A stretch of 64,000 nucleotides of DNA from Palleronia pelagia (lineage in GTDB: Bacteria > Pseudomonadota > Alphaproteobacteria > Rhodobacterales > Rhodobacteraceae). The translations under genes and the position numbers were made by a program. The stretch is from NCBI RefSeq assembly GCF_900110115.1, contig NZ_FOCM01000003.1:62001-126000 (forward strand), in the 5' to 3' direction. The notes under the pieces were generated by a model. It searched no databases and had not been told where the DNA came from. It saw only the letters and a list, made by a program, of their open reading frames with translations. Positions 1 through 8,893 of this stretch are shown in pieces (within the stretch, counting starts at the first letter, position 1; the number at the start of each line of letters is the position of its first letter).

Positions 1-362
1 AGCCGCCCGTCTTCGTGGCGCAGGAAGATCAGCAGGTCGCGATCCTGCGGCGGTGGCTGTCCGCACCACTCGGACAAGCAGGTGATGTTCAGCTGGACGG
101 GCCGCGCAATGGGGCGCGCGAAGCCGTCAGGGCCCAGCGCGCGGCCCCGCATCCGCGCGGCGATGCGCAGATCACGCGAGGGGGTGTGCGAAGAGATCGG
201 GGTTCCGGCCCTGATGCGGCCCAGAACCACCGTGTAGAAATCGTCGGAGGCGTCCGCGTCGAGATAGCTGCGCACCACGTCCGGCGCGCGGCAGGACAGC
301 GCCAGGGCCGGTCCCGCCGCGAGGCAGGCCACCAGGGCGCCGAAGATCGCCGCCCGGATCAC
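1..362 (-). CDS. Secreted protein of unknown function, 3' end outside window
   Basis: The frame opens with a GTG at 362 whose GTGA overlaps the rppH stop codon, so the two are probably translationally coupled; it runs off the window after about 120 codons. The first 21 or so residues ([21 protein letters not shown]) form a clear Sec signal peptide. The exported part has Cys residues, including LSCRAPD near its start and ITCLSEWCG near residue 100, which might form disulfides. I do not recognise a domain. It is the last visible gene of the run that starts at rsfS. Confidence 0.7.
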   Translation of the reverse strand, partial: MIRAAIFGALVACLAAGPALALSCRAPDVVRSYLDADASDDFYTVVLGRIRAGTPISSHTPSRDLRIAARMRGRALGPDGFARPIARPVQLNITCLSEWCGQPPPQDRDLLIFLRHEDGR

Positions 363-838
363 AGCCTGTCGCGGAAGGCGGCGAACACGGCGTGGTAGAT
401 GTCGCGCTTGAAGGGCACGATCTGGTCGATCAGCGCGTCGGGATCGGTCCAGCGCCACGCCGAGAACTCGGGGTGGTCGGTGTCGATGCGCACGTCATCG
501 TCGCTGCCCCGGAACCGCAGCAGGAACCATTTCTGCTTCTGACCGCGATACTTGCCGCCCCAGACCTTGCCCAGCAGGTCGTCGGGCAGGTCGTAGAACA
601 GCCAGTCGTCCGTCGCCGCCTCGACATCGACAAGGGCGGGCGCGATGCCGGTTTCTTCCTGGAGCTCGCGCAGGGCGGCGGTCTGCGCGTCCTCGCCCGG
701 GTCGATCCCGCCCTGCGGCATCTGCCATGCGCCCGAAGCGTGGTCGATCCGCTGGCCCGCGAAGACGTGGCCGGCCGGGTTGGCCAGGACCACGCCCGCG
801 CAGGGACGATAGGGCAGATCTTCGGCTTTGACGGCCAC
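359..838 (-). CDS. rppH: RNA pyrophosphohydrolase RppH (Nudix)
   Basis: This 159-aa protein matches RppH, which removes pyrophosphate from 5'-triphosphorylated RNA and so starts RNase E-dependent decay. It opens [17 protein letters not shown] and contains [13 protein letters not shown] followed by a full Nudix box (GGIDPGED...RELQEETGI, about residues 43-66), then the RppH-type [11 protein letters not shown] segment. The length is usual for the family. The start is GTG at 838, two bases after the ctpA stop, with no good Shine-Dalgarno, which suggests coupling to ctpA. RppH is preferred over a generic Nudix hydrolase because of the GQKQKWFL segment. Confidence 0.93.
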   Translation of the reverse strand: MAVKAEDLPYRPCAGVVLANPAGHVFAGQRIDHASGAWQMPQGGIDPGEDAQTAALRELQEETGIAPALVDVEAATDDWLFYDLPDDLLGKVWGGKYRGQKQKWFLLRFRGSDDDVRIDTDHPEFSAWRWTDPDALIDQIVPFKRDIYHAVFAAFRDRL

Positions 839-840
839 GC

Positions 841-2184
841 TTACTGGCCGCCCGGGCTCAGCGCCGACAGGCCCTTGAGGATGTCGATGGCATAGGCCAG
901 CTGGTAATCCTCGTTGCGCAGCTCGGCGGCCTCCTCGGCGGCTTCCTGCTCCTGCAGGATGATCTCGCGCTGATCGTCGGTGACCGAGTCGTTGCTGATC
1001 GCGCCGCGCAGGTCCGCCTCGGACCGGCGCTGGAAGGGGCTCGTCTCTTCCTCGGACTCGTCTTCCTCGGGGGTTGCGGCGGGCTGCTGCACCACGATGT
1101 CGGGCGACACGCCCAGCGCCTGGATCGACCGGCCCGACGGGGTGTAGTAGCGCGCGGTGGTCAGGCGCATGGCGCCCTCGCCCCTCAGCGGCATGACCGT
1201 CTGAACCGAGCCCTTGCCGAAGGACTTGGTGCCGACGACGATGGCGCGGCGGTGGTCCTGCAGCGCGCCGGCGACGATCTCGGACGCCGAGGCCGAGCCG
1301 CCGTTGATCAGCACGACGATGGGCTTGCCCTCGGTCAGGTCGCCCTCGGTGGCATTCACCCGTTCGCTGTCCTGCACGTCGCGGCCGCGGGTCGAAACGA
1401 TTTCCCCTTCTTCGAGGAACGCGTCGCTGACCTGGATCGCCTGGGTCAGAAGGCCCCCGGGGTTGTTGCGCAGGTCGATGACGAAGCCGTTGACGTTCTG
1501 CATGCCGCCGGCGGCCTCGACCTGCTCTTCCAGGCTCTCGACCAGCTTGGGATAGGTCTGGTCGCTGAAAGTGATGACCCGCAGCACCACGGTGTCGCCC
1601 ACCAGGCGCGACCGCACCGCCGTCAGCTCGATCGTGTCGCGGATGATCGACACGTCGAAGGGTTCGTCGACGCCCTCGCGCACGACGGTGACGACGATCT
1701 CGCTGCCCACCGGGCCGCGCATCAGGGCCACGGCGTCGTCCAGGGTCAGGCCCAGAAGAGACTCGCCGTCGACATGGGTGATGAAGTCGCCGGCCTGCAT
1801 GCCTGCGGCGTCGGCTGGGGTGTCGTCCATGGGCGACACGACCTTCACGAAGCCCTCTTCCTGGGTCACCTCGATGCCGAGACCGCCGAATTCGCCGCGC
1901 GTCTGGGTGCGCATCTTCTGCGCGTCATCGGGCGAGAGATAGCTGGAATGCGGGTCGAGCGAGGTCAGCATCCCGTCGATGGCGGCCTCGATCAGGTCAC
2001 CCTCGTCGACCTCTTCCACGTATTGCGCGCGGATCCGTTCGAAGATGTCGCCGAACAGGTCCAGCTGCTCGTAGACGCTGGAGCGATTGGCGTTTTCCTG
2101 CGCGATCAGCGGCCCTGCGATCTGCGTGGTCAGAAGCACCCCGGCCAGCGTCCCGCCGAGGGCGGCCATTACGAACTTTCTCAT
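841..2184 (-). CDS. ctpA: Carboxy-terminal processing protease CtpA (S41)
   Basis: This is a periplasmic serine protease of family S41A, 447 aa. The start chosen is the ATG at 2184, which gives a signal peptide or anchor ([18 protein letters not shown]). A longer in-frame extension to 2244 would put an unlikely basic segment ahead of the signal. A PDZ domain lies at about 100-170 ([21 protein letters not shown]). The catalytic Ser-Lys pair fits Ser299 in GGSASASE and Lys324 in SFGKGSVQ, the 25-residue spacing typical of the family. The C-terminal 80 residues are acidic and Glu-rich. It follows the EnvC-like gene by 10 nt, and both act on cell-wall turnover. Confidence 0.92.
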   Translation of the reverse strand: MRKFVMAALGGTLAGVLLTTQIAGPLIAQENANRSSVYEQLDLFGDIFERIRAQYVEEVDEGDLIEAAIDGMLTSLDPHSSYLSPDDAQKMRTQTRGEFGGLGIEVTQEEGFVKVVSPMDDTPADAAGMQAGDFITHVDGESLLGLTLDDAVALMRGPVGSEIVVTVVREGVDEPFDVSIIRDTIELTAVRSRLVGDTVVLRVITFSDQTYPKLVESLEEQVEAAGGMQNVNGFVIDLRNNPGGLLTQAIQVSDAFLEEGEIVSTRGRDVQDSERVNATEGDLTEGKPIVVLINGGSASASEIVAGALQDHRRAIVVGTKSFGKGSVQTVMPLRGEGAMRLTTARYYTPSGRSIQALGVSPDIVVQQPAATPEEDESEEETSPFQRRSEADLRGAISNDSVTDDQREIILQEQEAAEEAAELRNEDYQLAYAIDILKGLSALSPGGQ

Positions 2185-2194
2185 TAGCCTCGTC

Positions 2195-3307
2195 CTATTC
2201 TTCCTGCGCGGTGAACCAGTCTGCGGGGTCCACCGGGCCGTCATCCGATCTCAGTTCCACATAAAGCCTTTGTGGCGCCGTTTGACCAGCGCCGGCTTCG
2301 TCGCGGGCTTCGTCAGGGGCCGGGGTCTCGGCACCCGGCATCAGGCCCAGCGGCGCATCGGCCCCGACGATTTGTCCGGGCGCACCGTAGACCACGTCGA
2401 GCCCGGCAAGAACCAGCAGATAGCCTTCGGCGGGCTCAAGCAGCATCACGTTTCCGTAGTCGAGAAGCGGGCCGCGATACCGGATCGTCGCAGGCCATGG
2501 CGCCGTCACAAGCGCGCCCGGCGCGGTGTCGATGACCCAGCCCGGCCGCGTGATCCCCGCCGCGTCGCGGTCGCCGAATCCCAGCCGCACCCGTCCCGCC
2601 ACCGGCAGGTCCAGGCTGCCTTTCGCGCGCAGGAAATCGGCCGCCTCGGTCGCGGCCGGCCCGGCTGGCAGGTTGGCGGCGAAATCCCGGAGACTGCGCG
2701 CATCGGTCGCAAGGCGGGCCATGGCGGTCTCGTCCTCGGCCACGCGGTCGGGACGGTCGACGCGATCGGCCACCGCCTTGGACAGTGCGGCGCGCGCCGT
2801 CTGGATCTGGGACAGGCCGTCGGCCAGGTCGGCCTCGGCGCTTTGTTGCACCGCGCGCAGGCTGGCGATGTTGCGAAGGTCGGTGGTCAGCGCCTCAAGC
2901 CTTGCGGCCAGCGCGGGCGTCAAGTCGGCCATCAGGATACCCGCGCGGGCCGTGTTCACCGGCCCCTCGGGATGCAGCAGCAGCGACACCTCGGGCGCGC
3001 CGCCCATGACCTGCAACGCGCCAAGGAGCCGCCCCAGCTGATCACGCTCGGCATCCAGCCGCGCCGTGATGCGCGCCTCGTCCTCGCCCGCGCGGCGCAA
3101 CCCGGCGCGCAGGGCGGACAGCCCGTCCTCGTAGGCCTGCACGGTGCGCGTCAGCGCGGCCACCCGGTCGCGCGACGACTCGGCCGCCTCAAGCGACTCG
3201 GCGGCCCGCGACAGGGCCTGCGCCGCGCGATCGGCCATGCTGGCCGCGTCGGATTGCGCCACGGCCGGACCGGCCAGGCAAAGCGACAGGCAAAGCGCGC
3301 GCAGCAT
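2195..3307 (-). CDS. EnvC-like murein hydrolase activator (degenerate LytM)
   Basis: This 370-aa protein has a signal peptide (MLRALCLSLCLAGPAVAQ), an Ala/Arg/Glu-rich coiled coil over about residues 20-215, and a C-terminal M23/LytM-type beta domain (GRVRLGFGD...LDYGNVMLLEP...YVELR). The metal-binding His/Asp residues of active M23 peptidases are missing, as in E. coli EnvC, which activates amidases instead of cutting murein. The ATG shares one base with the gpmI stop (TGATG), so I reject the longer ORF start at 3505. The gpmI-envC-ctpA order is common in proteobacteria and supports a role in daughter-cell separation. Confidence 0.85.
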   Translation of the reverse strand: MLRALCLSLCLAGPAVAQSDAASMADRAAQALSRAAESLEAAESSRDRVAALTRTVQAYEDGLSALRAGLRRAGEDEARITARLDAERDQLGRLLGALQVMGGAPEVSLLLHPEGPVNTARAGILMADLTPALAARLEALTTDLRNIASLRAVQQSAEADLADGLSQIQTARAALSKAVADRVDRPDRVAEDETAMARLATDARSLRDFAANLPAGPAATEAADFLRAKGSLDLPVAGRVRLGFGDRDAAGITRPGWVIDTAPGALVTAPWPATIRYRGPLLDYGNVMLLEPAEGYLLVLAGLDVVYGAPGQIVGADAPLGLMPGAETPAPDEARDEAGAGQTAPQRLYVELRSDDGPVDPADWFTAQEE

Positions 3308-4827
3308 CAGCGGATCAGGCTTTTCCCGGTCATCTCGTCTGGCTGCGGCAGGCCCATGAGCTCCAGCAGTGTCGGCGCCAGGTCCGCCAGCCGGCCATCG
3401 GCCAGCGCGGCGCCCTCGGGACCGCCGACCAGCATCACCGGCACCAGGTTGGTGGTGTGCGCGGTATGTGGCCCGCCCGTCTCGGGATCGGTCATGACTT
3501 CGCAATTGCCGTGGTCGGCGGTGACGATCATCGCGCCGCCGGCCTTCTCCAGCGCGTCGAGCACGCGGGCAAGACCCTGATCCACCGCCTCGCAGGCGGC
3601 GATGGCGGCATCCAGGTCACCGGTATGACCCACCATGTCGGGGTTGGCGTAGTTGCAGACGATCAGGTCGTAGCCCTTCTCGATCGCCTCGACGAAACGG
3701 TCGGTGACCTCGGCCGACGACATCTCGGGCTGCATGTCATAGGTCGCGACCTTGGGCGACTTGGGCATGGCGCGATCCTCGCCGTCCTCGGGCGATTCCT
3801 TCCCGCCGTTCAGAAAGAAGGTGACGTGCGGGTATTTCTCGGTTTCGGCCAACCGGAACTGGCTGAGCCCGTGCTTGGCCACCCACTCGCCCAGCGTGTT
3901 CACCAGCTTGCGCTTGGGAAAGACGGTCGAGAAATAGGCGTTGTGGTCCTGGCTGTACTCGACCATGCCCAGCCGTGCGTTCAGCTGCGGCCGGTCCGAG
4001 ACATCGAAGCCGTCGAAATCGGGCGCACCGATGGCGGCAAGGATCTCGCGCGCGCGGTCGGCGCGGAAGTTCAGGCAGAAGAACCCGTCACCATCGGCCA
4101 TGCCCGCGTAATCGCCGATGACCGTGGCCGGGATGAACTCGTCGGTCGTGTCCGTGTCGTAGGCCTGGCTGACGGCGGTGTCCGCATCGGCTGCCGTCGC
4201 TTTGCCCTTGCCGGCGACCATCGCGCGGTAGGCGGTTTCAACCCGTTCCCAGCGGTTGTCGCGGTCCATGGCGTAGTAGCGCCCGATCACCGTGCCGATG
4301 CGGGCACCTTCGGGCAGGTTGTCCTGCAGGTGCCGCATGAAATTGCGGGCCGATTTCGGCGCCACGTCACGCCCGTCTGTGATGGCGTGGATGACGATGG
4401 GAATGTTCGCATTGGCAATGATACGCGCCGCGGCAAGGACGTGGTCCACGTGCCCGTGTACGCCCCCGTCCGAAACCACGCCCATCAGGTGCGCCGTCCC
4501 CTCGGATGCGCCCAGGTTGGTGATATAGGCCTGCAAGGCCGGGTTCTCGGCAAAGCTGCCATCCTCGATCGCCAGGTCGATCTGGCCCAGGTCCATCGCC
4601 ACCACGCGGCCCGCGCCGATATTGGTGTGACCGACCTCGGAATTGCCCATCTGGCCCTTGGGCAGGCCGACGTCGGGGCCGTGGGTGGTCAGCCGCGCCT
4701 CGGGGCCCGCGTCGCGGATCCGGTCGAAATTGGGGGTCTTCGCCAGCGCGGGGGCGTTCGCGTCGGTCTCGTCCCGCGCGCCCCACCCGTCGAGGATGCA
4801 AAGGACGACTGGCTTCGGTGCGGTCAT
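3307..4827 (-). CDS. gpmI: 2,3-bisphosphoglycerate-independent phosphoglycerate mutase
   Basis: This cytosolic glycolytic and gluconeogenic enzyme interconverts 3- and 2-phosphoglycerate with two Mn2+. The 506-aa length is typical. The N-terminal metal site appears as VVLCILDGWG, and the phosphorylated Ser is Ser63 in GQMGNSEVGHTNIG. Later motifs include HAITDGRDV, FRADRAREI, NYANPDMVGHTGD and VTADHGNCE, which supply the remaining substrate and metal ligands. ATG start at 4827, 72 nt after rlmH. Confidence 0.97.
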   Translation of the reverse strand: MTAPKPVVLCILDGWGARDETDANAPALAKTPNFDRIRDAGPEARLTTHGPDVGLPKGQMGNSEVGHTNIGAGRVVAMDLGQIDLAIEDGSFAENPALQAYITNLGASEGTAHLMGVVSDGGVHGHVDHVLAAARIIANANIPIVIHAITDGRDVAPKSARNFMRHLQDNLPEGARIGTVIGRYYAMDRDNRWERVETAYRAMVAGKGKATAADADTAVSQAYDTDTTDEFIPATVIGDYAGMADGDGFFCLNFRADRAREILAAIGAPDFDGFDVSDRPQLNARLGMVEYSQDHNAYFSTVFPKRKLVNTLGEWVAKHGLSQFRLAETEKYPHVTFFLNGGKESPEDGEDRAMPKSPKVATYDMQPEMSSAEVTDRFVEAIEKGYDLIVCNYANPDMVGHTGDLDAAIAACEAVDQGLARVLDALEKAGGAMIVTADHGNCEVMTDPETGGPHTAHTTNLVPVMLVGGPEGAALADGRLADLAPTLLELMGLPQPDEMTGKSLIR

Positions 4828-4899
4828 GGCTTGCTTTCCCGTCTTTGGCTGTGCCGCCGTTCTATCGTGCCGGCCGCCGGGGTGAAAGCGTCGCGCGGC

Positions 4900-5370
4900 C
4901 TATTCGCGATGGTAGGGCGCGCCCGACAGGATCGACACCGCGCGATACAGCTGTTCGGACAGCATCACGCGGGCCAGCATGTGCGGCCAGACCATGCGCC
5001 CGAGGCTGAGCCGCGCATCGGCGCGCTTGCGCAAGTCAGGGTGCAACCCGTCCGCGCCGCCGATCAGGAAGGCAGCCGCGGGCCGGCCCTCGTCCCGCCA
5101 GCGGGCGAGCAGGTCGGCGAATTCGGGGGAGCTGAGCGTCTTGCCGCGTTCGTCCAGCGCGCAGATCACCGCACCGTCCGGGATGGCGGGGGCCAGCGCG
5201 TCGGCCTCGGCCTCCATCCCGCTGGTCTTGCGGGTCTCGACCTCGTGCTCGGCCAGGGGACCGAGCGACAAGGGCCGTCCGGCGCGGTCGAAGCGGGCCG
5301 CGTAATCGTCGATCAGGCTGCGCTCGGGGCCGGGCCGTATCCGGCCCACGGCGCACAGATGGACCTTCAC
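4900..5370 (-). CDS. rlmH: 23S rRNA pseudouridine-1915 N3-methyltransferase RlmH
   Basis: RlmH is a SPOUT-class SAM-dependent methyltransferase acting on helix 69 of 23S rRNA in assembled 70S ribosomes. The 156-aa protein has the expected ALDERGKTLSSPEFA segment, the SAM-binding knot loop FLIGGADG (about residues 102-109), and the family C-terminal signature ending in YHRE. The start is GTG at 5370, 7 nt downstream of rsfS, so the two ribosome-associated factors are probably co-transcribed. Confidence 0.96.
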   Translation of the reverse strand: MKVHLCAVGRIRPGPERSLIDDYAARFDRAGRPLSLGPLAEHEVETRKTSGMEAEADALAPAIPDGAVICALDERGKTLSSPEFADLLARWRDEGRPAAAFLIGGADGLHPDLRKRADARLSLGRMVWPHMLARVMLSEQLYRAVSILSGAPYHRE

Positions 5371-5377
5371 CTGGGGG

Positions 5378-5848
5378 TCAGGCGCGGCCCAGGGCGTCGG
5401 TCGGGCCGAGCCACATCTTTTCCAGCTGGTAGAACTCGCGCACCTCGGGTCGGAACACGTGCACGATCACGTCGCCGGTATCGATCAGCACCCAATCGCC
5501 GCCGTCCTTGCCCTCGACCTTGCAGAGCCGACCGAAGTCGTGCTTCAGCCGATCGACCAGCTTGTCGCTGATCGACGCGACCTGGCGCGACGAGCGGCCC
5601 GAGCAGATGACCATGAAATCGGCCATTTCGGATTTGCCGCGCAGATCGATCTGCACGACCTCCTGGGCCTGGTCGTCATCGAGGGATTTCAGGATTTCCG
5701 CCAGCAGCGCATCGGGCTGCAAGGGCGTTTCGGACAGGGGCGCGGACGTGCGCTGATCCGGGTGTGCGACCTGGCTGGTCGCGGTCTGGGTAGCAGACAG
5801 GACGATGTCCTCCTTCGTGGCTGCGCCGTCTGGCCACGACGCGGGCAT
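5378..5848 (-). CDS. rsfS: Ribosomal silencing factor RsfS
   Basis: RsfS binds ribosomal protein uL14 and blocks subunit joining in starvation. The core domain is clear: DDDQAQEVVQIDLRGKSEMADFMVICSGRSSRQ, followed by GDWVLIDTGDVIVHVFRPEVREFYQLEKMW (written here as segments WVLIDTGDVIVHVF and EFYQLEKMW). Several in-frame starts exist; I prefer ATG at 5848 (156 aa), because the extension to 5953 has no family similarity that I can see. No strong Shine-Dalgarno is visible at either start, so the N-terminus is uncertain. It heads the minus-strand run to rppH. Confidence 0.88.
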   Translation of the reverse strand: MPASWPDGAATKEDIVLSATQTATSQVAHPDQRTSAPLSETPLQPDALLAEILKSLDDDQAQEVVQIDLRGKSEMADFMVICSGRSSRQVASISDKLVDRLKHDFGRLCKVEGKDGGDWVLIDTGDVIVHVFRPEVREFYQLEKMWLGPTDALGRA

Positions 5849-6040
5849 AGGCAAAGGATAATCATCGCGTGGCGCGATTCCAACAGCGGCGTTCGCCGAG
5901 ATCGCGGACGCAGCGGGTATTTTGCGCCAATTATGCACCTTTCCGCCGCCCATCCGGCCATCCGGCTGGCCCAGCGGCTGTTTCGGGCCACGATAACCCT
6001 ATGTTAAGCTCTGGAAGTAACGATCAGAACGGAGGCCGCC

Positions 6041-6964
6041 ATGGCCACCATCCTGGGCCCGGGGCTGAACTGGCGGATCTGGTACCATGCCGCCAAGGGT
6101 GTGTTTTTCGAGCTGAACAACAACAACCTGGGCCTGATTTCGGCCGGGGTGGCCTTTTACGGCATGCTTGCGATCTTCCCCTCGGTCGCCGCGGTCATCG
6201 CGATCTGGGGCTTTTTCGCCGATCCGCTGACCGTTGCCGAGCAGTTGGATGTTCTGCGCGGTTTCGTGCCCGGCGATGCCTACGCCATCCTCGACCAGCA
6301 AGTCAGTGCGCTGATCAATGCCAACTCGAGCACGCTGGGATGGGCCACGGTGATTTCGCTGGGCGCCGCCATCTGGTCGTCGCGGGCGGGTGTCGCCGCG
6401 CTGATCCGGGGTCTGAACGCCATCTACCGCGAAAGGAACCGCGAAGGCCTGCGCCAGATCGCGGCGGCCTTCGGCGTGACCTTCCTTCTGATCGGTGTCG
6501 CGCTGATCGCGCTGGCGTGCGTCGTGATCCTGCCCATCGTGCTGGCCATCCTGCCGCTGGGGCCGATCACGACTTTGCTGATCGCATCCGCGCGCTGGAT
6601 CATCGCGCTGGGCGTCGTGGTCGGAGCGCTGGGCGTGGTCTATCGCTATGGCCCCAACCGACGACATGCCCGTCCCGGCTGGCTGACGCCCGGGGCGATC
6701 GTGGCGATCATCATCTGGGGCGCGATTTCCTACGGGTTCTCGTATTACCTGTCGAACTTCGGCAACTACAACCAGATCTACGGCGCGCTGGGCGCGGTCA
6801 TCGCGTTGCTCATGTGGCTGTATCTCAGCGCGTTTTCGGTCCTTCTGGGCGCGTCGCTGAACGCCGAGCTCGAGCTGCGCACGCGCGAGGACAGCACCAA
6901 GGGTCCCGAGCGGCCCATGGGCGAACGCGAGGCGCGGGTCGCCGACACCCTGATCGAGGATTGA
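6041..6964 (+). CDS. YihY/virulence factor BrkB family membrane protein
   Basis: This 307-aa inner-membrane protein has about six hydrophobic segments. Family signatures are ISAGVAFYGMLAIFPSVAA (residues about 33-51), a central ARPGWLTPGAIVA segment, and NYNQIYGALGAVIALLMWLYLSAFSVLLGA near the end (read as GALGAVIALLMWLY). The family was once called RNase BN, but that activity was disproved; its transport or lipid-related role is unsettled. An excellent Shine-Dalgarno (CGGAGG) lies 6 nt before the ATG at 6041. It converges with the Crp/Fnr gene, leaving only 3 nt between stop codons. Confidence 0.9.
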   Translation: MATILGPGLNWRIWYHAAKGVFFELNNNNLGLISAGVAFYGMLAIFPSVAAVIAIWGFFADPLTVAEQLDVLRGFVPGDAYAILDQQVSALINANSSTLGWATVISLGAAIWSSRAGVAALIRGLNAIYRERNREGLRQIAAAFGVTFLLIGVALIALACVVILPIVLAILPLGPITTLLIASARWIIALGVVVGALGVVYRYGPNRRHARPGWLTPGAIVAIIIWGAISYGFSYYLSNFGNYNQIYGALGAVIALLMWLYLSAFSVLLGASLNAELELRTREDSTKGPERPMGEREARVADTLIED

Positions 6965-6967
6965 GGC

Positions 6968-7696
6968 TCAGATCAGGGGGCGCACCTTGCTCTCCATCTC
7001 GTCCATGACGGCAAGCTGGCGCAGACCTTCCCGGTCGAAGATACGCACGACACCCTCGGCCCAGCTGGCCAGCCCCCGGTCACGCAGTTTCGCAAGGGTC
7101 TTGTTGGTGTGGACCAGTGACAGGCCCAGCGCGTCGGCCAGGTCCTGCTGGCGGAACGGGAAAGAGAATATCCCGTTATCGACACGGCCCAGTTGCCGGA
7201 AACGGTCGTGGATGACCACCAATGCCCAGGCCAGGCGTTCCAGGGCGGACCGCTGCCCCACCGTCGCCAGGGCCGAGCCCAGGAAATGCTCCTCGCTGCA
7301 GACCAGCCAGGTCATGTCGAAGGCCCGTTCGGGATGGTTGCGGAACAGGGTCCAGATATCCGAGCGCCGGAAAACACATAGCGTCATCGGCGTGGTCGCC
7401 TCGATCGAGTAGCCGATATCATCGAGCATGGCGTCCTGCATGCCGATGAAGTCGCCCGGCATCACGAAATTGGTGATCTGCCTCCGCCCGTCTTCCAGCG
7501 TCCGGAACCGCACGCCCATGCCGTCCAGCACCGTGAAAAGCTGCGGGCTTTTCGCCCCCTCGATGACCACGGCCTGCCCGGCACTCACGTCGATCTCGCC
7601 CACCTTGAAGTGCGACATGAACTCGAGTTCTTCCGGCGAGAGGCTTTCGAAGCCCGGAAGGCGACGAAGTGGGCAGTTGCTACAGTCGGTCGGCAT
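6968..7696 (-). CDS. Crp/Fnr family transcriptional regulator
   Basis: This 242-aa protein has an N-terminal cyclic-nucleotide-binding-fold sensor (about residues 20-140, with ITNFVMPGDFIGM) and a C-terminal winged helix-turn-helix. The recognition-helix region is FRQQDLADALGLSLVHTNKTL (in parts RQQDLADALGLS and VHTNKTLAKLRDRG). The N-terminus has a C5-x2-C8 pair (DCSNCPL) like half of an Fnr iron-sulfur site, but I see no full set of four Fnr cysteines in the usual spacing, so oxygen sensing is unproven. It is divergent from the receiver-like gene at 7800; the 103-nt space would hold both promoters. Confidence 0.88.
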   Translation of the reverse strand: MPTDCSNCPLRRLPGFESLSPEELEFMSHFKVGEIDVSAGQAVVIEGAKSPQLFTVLDGMGVRFRTLEDGRRQITNFVMPGDFIGMQDAMLDDIGYSIEATTPMTLCVFRRSDIWTLFRNHPERAFDMTWLVCSEEHFLGSALATVGQRSALERLAWALVVIHDRFRQLGRVDNGIFSFPFRQQDLADALGLSLVHTNKTLAKLRDRGLASWAEGVVRIFDREGLRQLAVMDEMESKVRPLI

Positions 7697-7799
7697 GAAG
7701 TTTCTCGTTGGGATACGTCATACTTTAATGCAAGGCTTCTCGCGGTCTATCAAGAAGCGATAAAAGCGCTCGTACCAGACACCATTCCGGAAATTGCCC

Positions 7800-8153
7800 A
7801 TGCCGATCGTTCTCATTGTCGAGAATGTTCCCGTCGTTTCAGAAGATATCGCCGAAACCGTTCGAACCCAACTGCCCGACGCCGAGACCATGACCGCCAC
7901 GTCACTGAAGGATGCGGAGGATATCGTCGTGACCGGAACCGATATCCGGCTCTGCATCGTGTCGGGATCTGCCGCGGCGCCGCGGCTCGAGGGTCTGGCC
8001 CGGGCCCTGGCGGAACGCCAGGTGCCCACCGTGGTGATGACCAATCACCAGGTCGTCGTCGACATGTTCGACGAGCGGGCCGAGATCCTGGGCAAGCCGT
8101 TCTCGACCCAGATGCTCAGCGACGCGCTGCGCAACCTCAATCTTTCCGACTGA
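7800..8153 (+). CDS. Receiver-like protein lacking the phospho-acceptor Asp
   Basis: A 117-aa single-domain protein that looks like a CheY-type receiver: it starts MPIVLIVENVPVVSEDIAET, has VVMTNH at the conserved Thr position (Thr81) and LGKPFS at the conserved Lys position (Lys99). The strand that should end in the phosphorylated Asp reads RLCIVSGSA, placing Ser55 there. One acidic residue of the N-terminal pair is also replaced (VEN). It is probably phosphorylation-independent. I use the ATG at 7800; a TTG two codons upstream is less likely. Its last 17 nt overlap the converging holin-like gene. Confidence 0.7.
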   Translation: MPIVLIVENVPVVSEDIAETVRTQLPDAETMTATSLKDAEDIVVTGTDIRLCIVSGSAAAPRLEGLARALAERQVPTVVMTNHQVVVDMFDERAEILGKPFSTQMLSDALRNLNLSD

Positions 8154-8529
8154 TCGCGCGCGCGACCGACAGTCCAAGCATGAAGGCCTGTGCGACATTC
8201 GCCGCCGTCAGGGCGCGGGCGCTCGTCTCGTCGGTGGCGGCGTCGGTGGATTTCGTGGGATCCGCCATCTGGCGCGCCTGCTCGCGCGGGATCGCGCGCG
8301 GCGGGATCTTGGAATAGGCCAGGATCAGAAGACCGATCACGAAGAAGACGCCGCCCACGATGAGCGACGCGATCAGGCCACCGTAAAGATCGATCAGGTA
8401 GATCATGCCGGCGCTGGCGAAAAAGCCGACACCGACCAACGCGAAAAAGCCGCCCAGCGTACCGTACACGGCACGCCGGGCGACGCGCTTGCCCATCAAC
8501 TGGGCGCGCAGAAGAATCGGGGCGAACAC
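8137..8529 (-). CDS. Phage holin-like/DUF1469-type small membrane protein
   Basis: This 130-aa protein has two hydrophobic helices (GTLGGFFALVGVGFFASAGM and GLIASLIVGGVFFVIGLLIL) and a charged C-terminal tail. The layout matches the putative holin X/YqjE-like proteins usually found beside YqjD/DUF883 genes in proteobacteria. The start is GTG at 8529, 3 nt after the DUF883 stop, so the pair is probably an operon. The E. coli yqjCDE-like context suggests a stress-phase membrane role. No phage genes are nearby, so the holin name is only a family label. Confidence 0.72.
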   Translation of the reverse strand: MFAPILLRAQLMGKRVARRAVYGTLGGFFALVGVGFFASAGMIYLIDLYGGLIASLIVGGVFFVIGLLILAYSKIPPRAIPREQARQMADPTKSTDAATDETSARALTAANVAQAFMLGLSVARAISRKD

Positions 8530-8532
8530 CGA

Positions 8533-8817
8533 TCAGCGGCGGGTCAGGAAGCCGACGATCAGGCCCACCAGGGCGGCGATGCCAAGGGCCGTGGCCGGGT
8601 TTTCGCGCACGTATTCCTCGACCTCGTCGACCTTGTGCTCGGCCTCGCTGCGCATGGCGTTGGCCCGGCGGCGCGCTTCGTCGCTGTAGGCGCGGCCCTT
8701 GGCGACACCCATGTCCTTGATGGTATCCGTCAGGCGGGCGATGTCGCCCTTCAAAAGCTCGACCTGGCGCGACAGCTCCTCGGTCGACGGCTCCGGCTTG
8801 TTGGTGTTCTCAACCAT
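8533..8817 (-). CDS. DUF883 family protein (YqjD/ElaB-like)
   Basis: A 94-aa protein with a long amphipathic helical region (LSRQVELLKGDIARLTDTIK and on) and one C-terminal membrane segment ending TALGIAALVGLIVGFLTRR. This is the YqjD/ElaB architecture; in E. coli those tail-anchored proteins bind ribosomes in stationary phase. Start is ATG at 8817. Its leader holds an 11-bp inverted repeat that includes the ribosome binding site (separate entry). A GGAAC motif lies about 60 nt upstream, but the -10 part is a poor EcfG match. Confidence 0.85.
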   Translation of the reverse strand: MVENTNKPEPSTEELSRQVELLKGDIARLTDTIKDMGVAKGRAYSDEARRRANAMRSEAEHKVDEVEEYVRENPATALGIAALVGLIVGFLTRR

Positions 8818-8818
8818 G

Positions 8819-8854
8819 AAAAAAGTCCCCTTGAACGTCTGAATTCAAGGGGAC
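8819..8854 (-). terminator. Hairpin plus T-run in the DUF883 leader
   Basis: On the minus strand, 8854-8844 (GTCCCCTTGAA) and 8835-8825 (TTCAAGGGGAC) are perfect 11-bp complements with an 8-nt loop. Six T residues (8824-8819) follow, and the DUF883 ATG comes two bases later. The shape is a Rho-independent terminator for the 58-aa gene upstream, but the right arm also contains AAGGGG, the only plausible Shine-Dalgarno for DUF883. It may therefore attenuate or sequester translation. Confidence 0.7.
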
Positions 8855-8893
8855 AATCACTTGGGCTGCGACAAAGTTCCGCAGCGGTTGGGC

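Noticed and set aside
8855-8880. EcfG promoter before DUF883
   Set aside because: GGAAC is exact but the -10 reads GATT, not CGTT or GTT; kept only as a remark in a finding.
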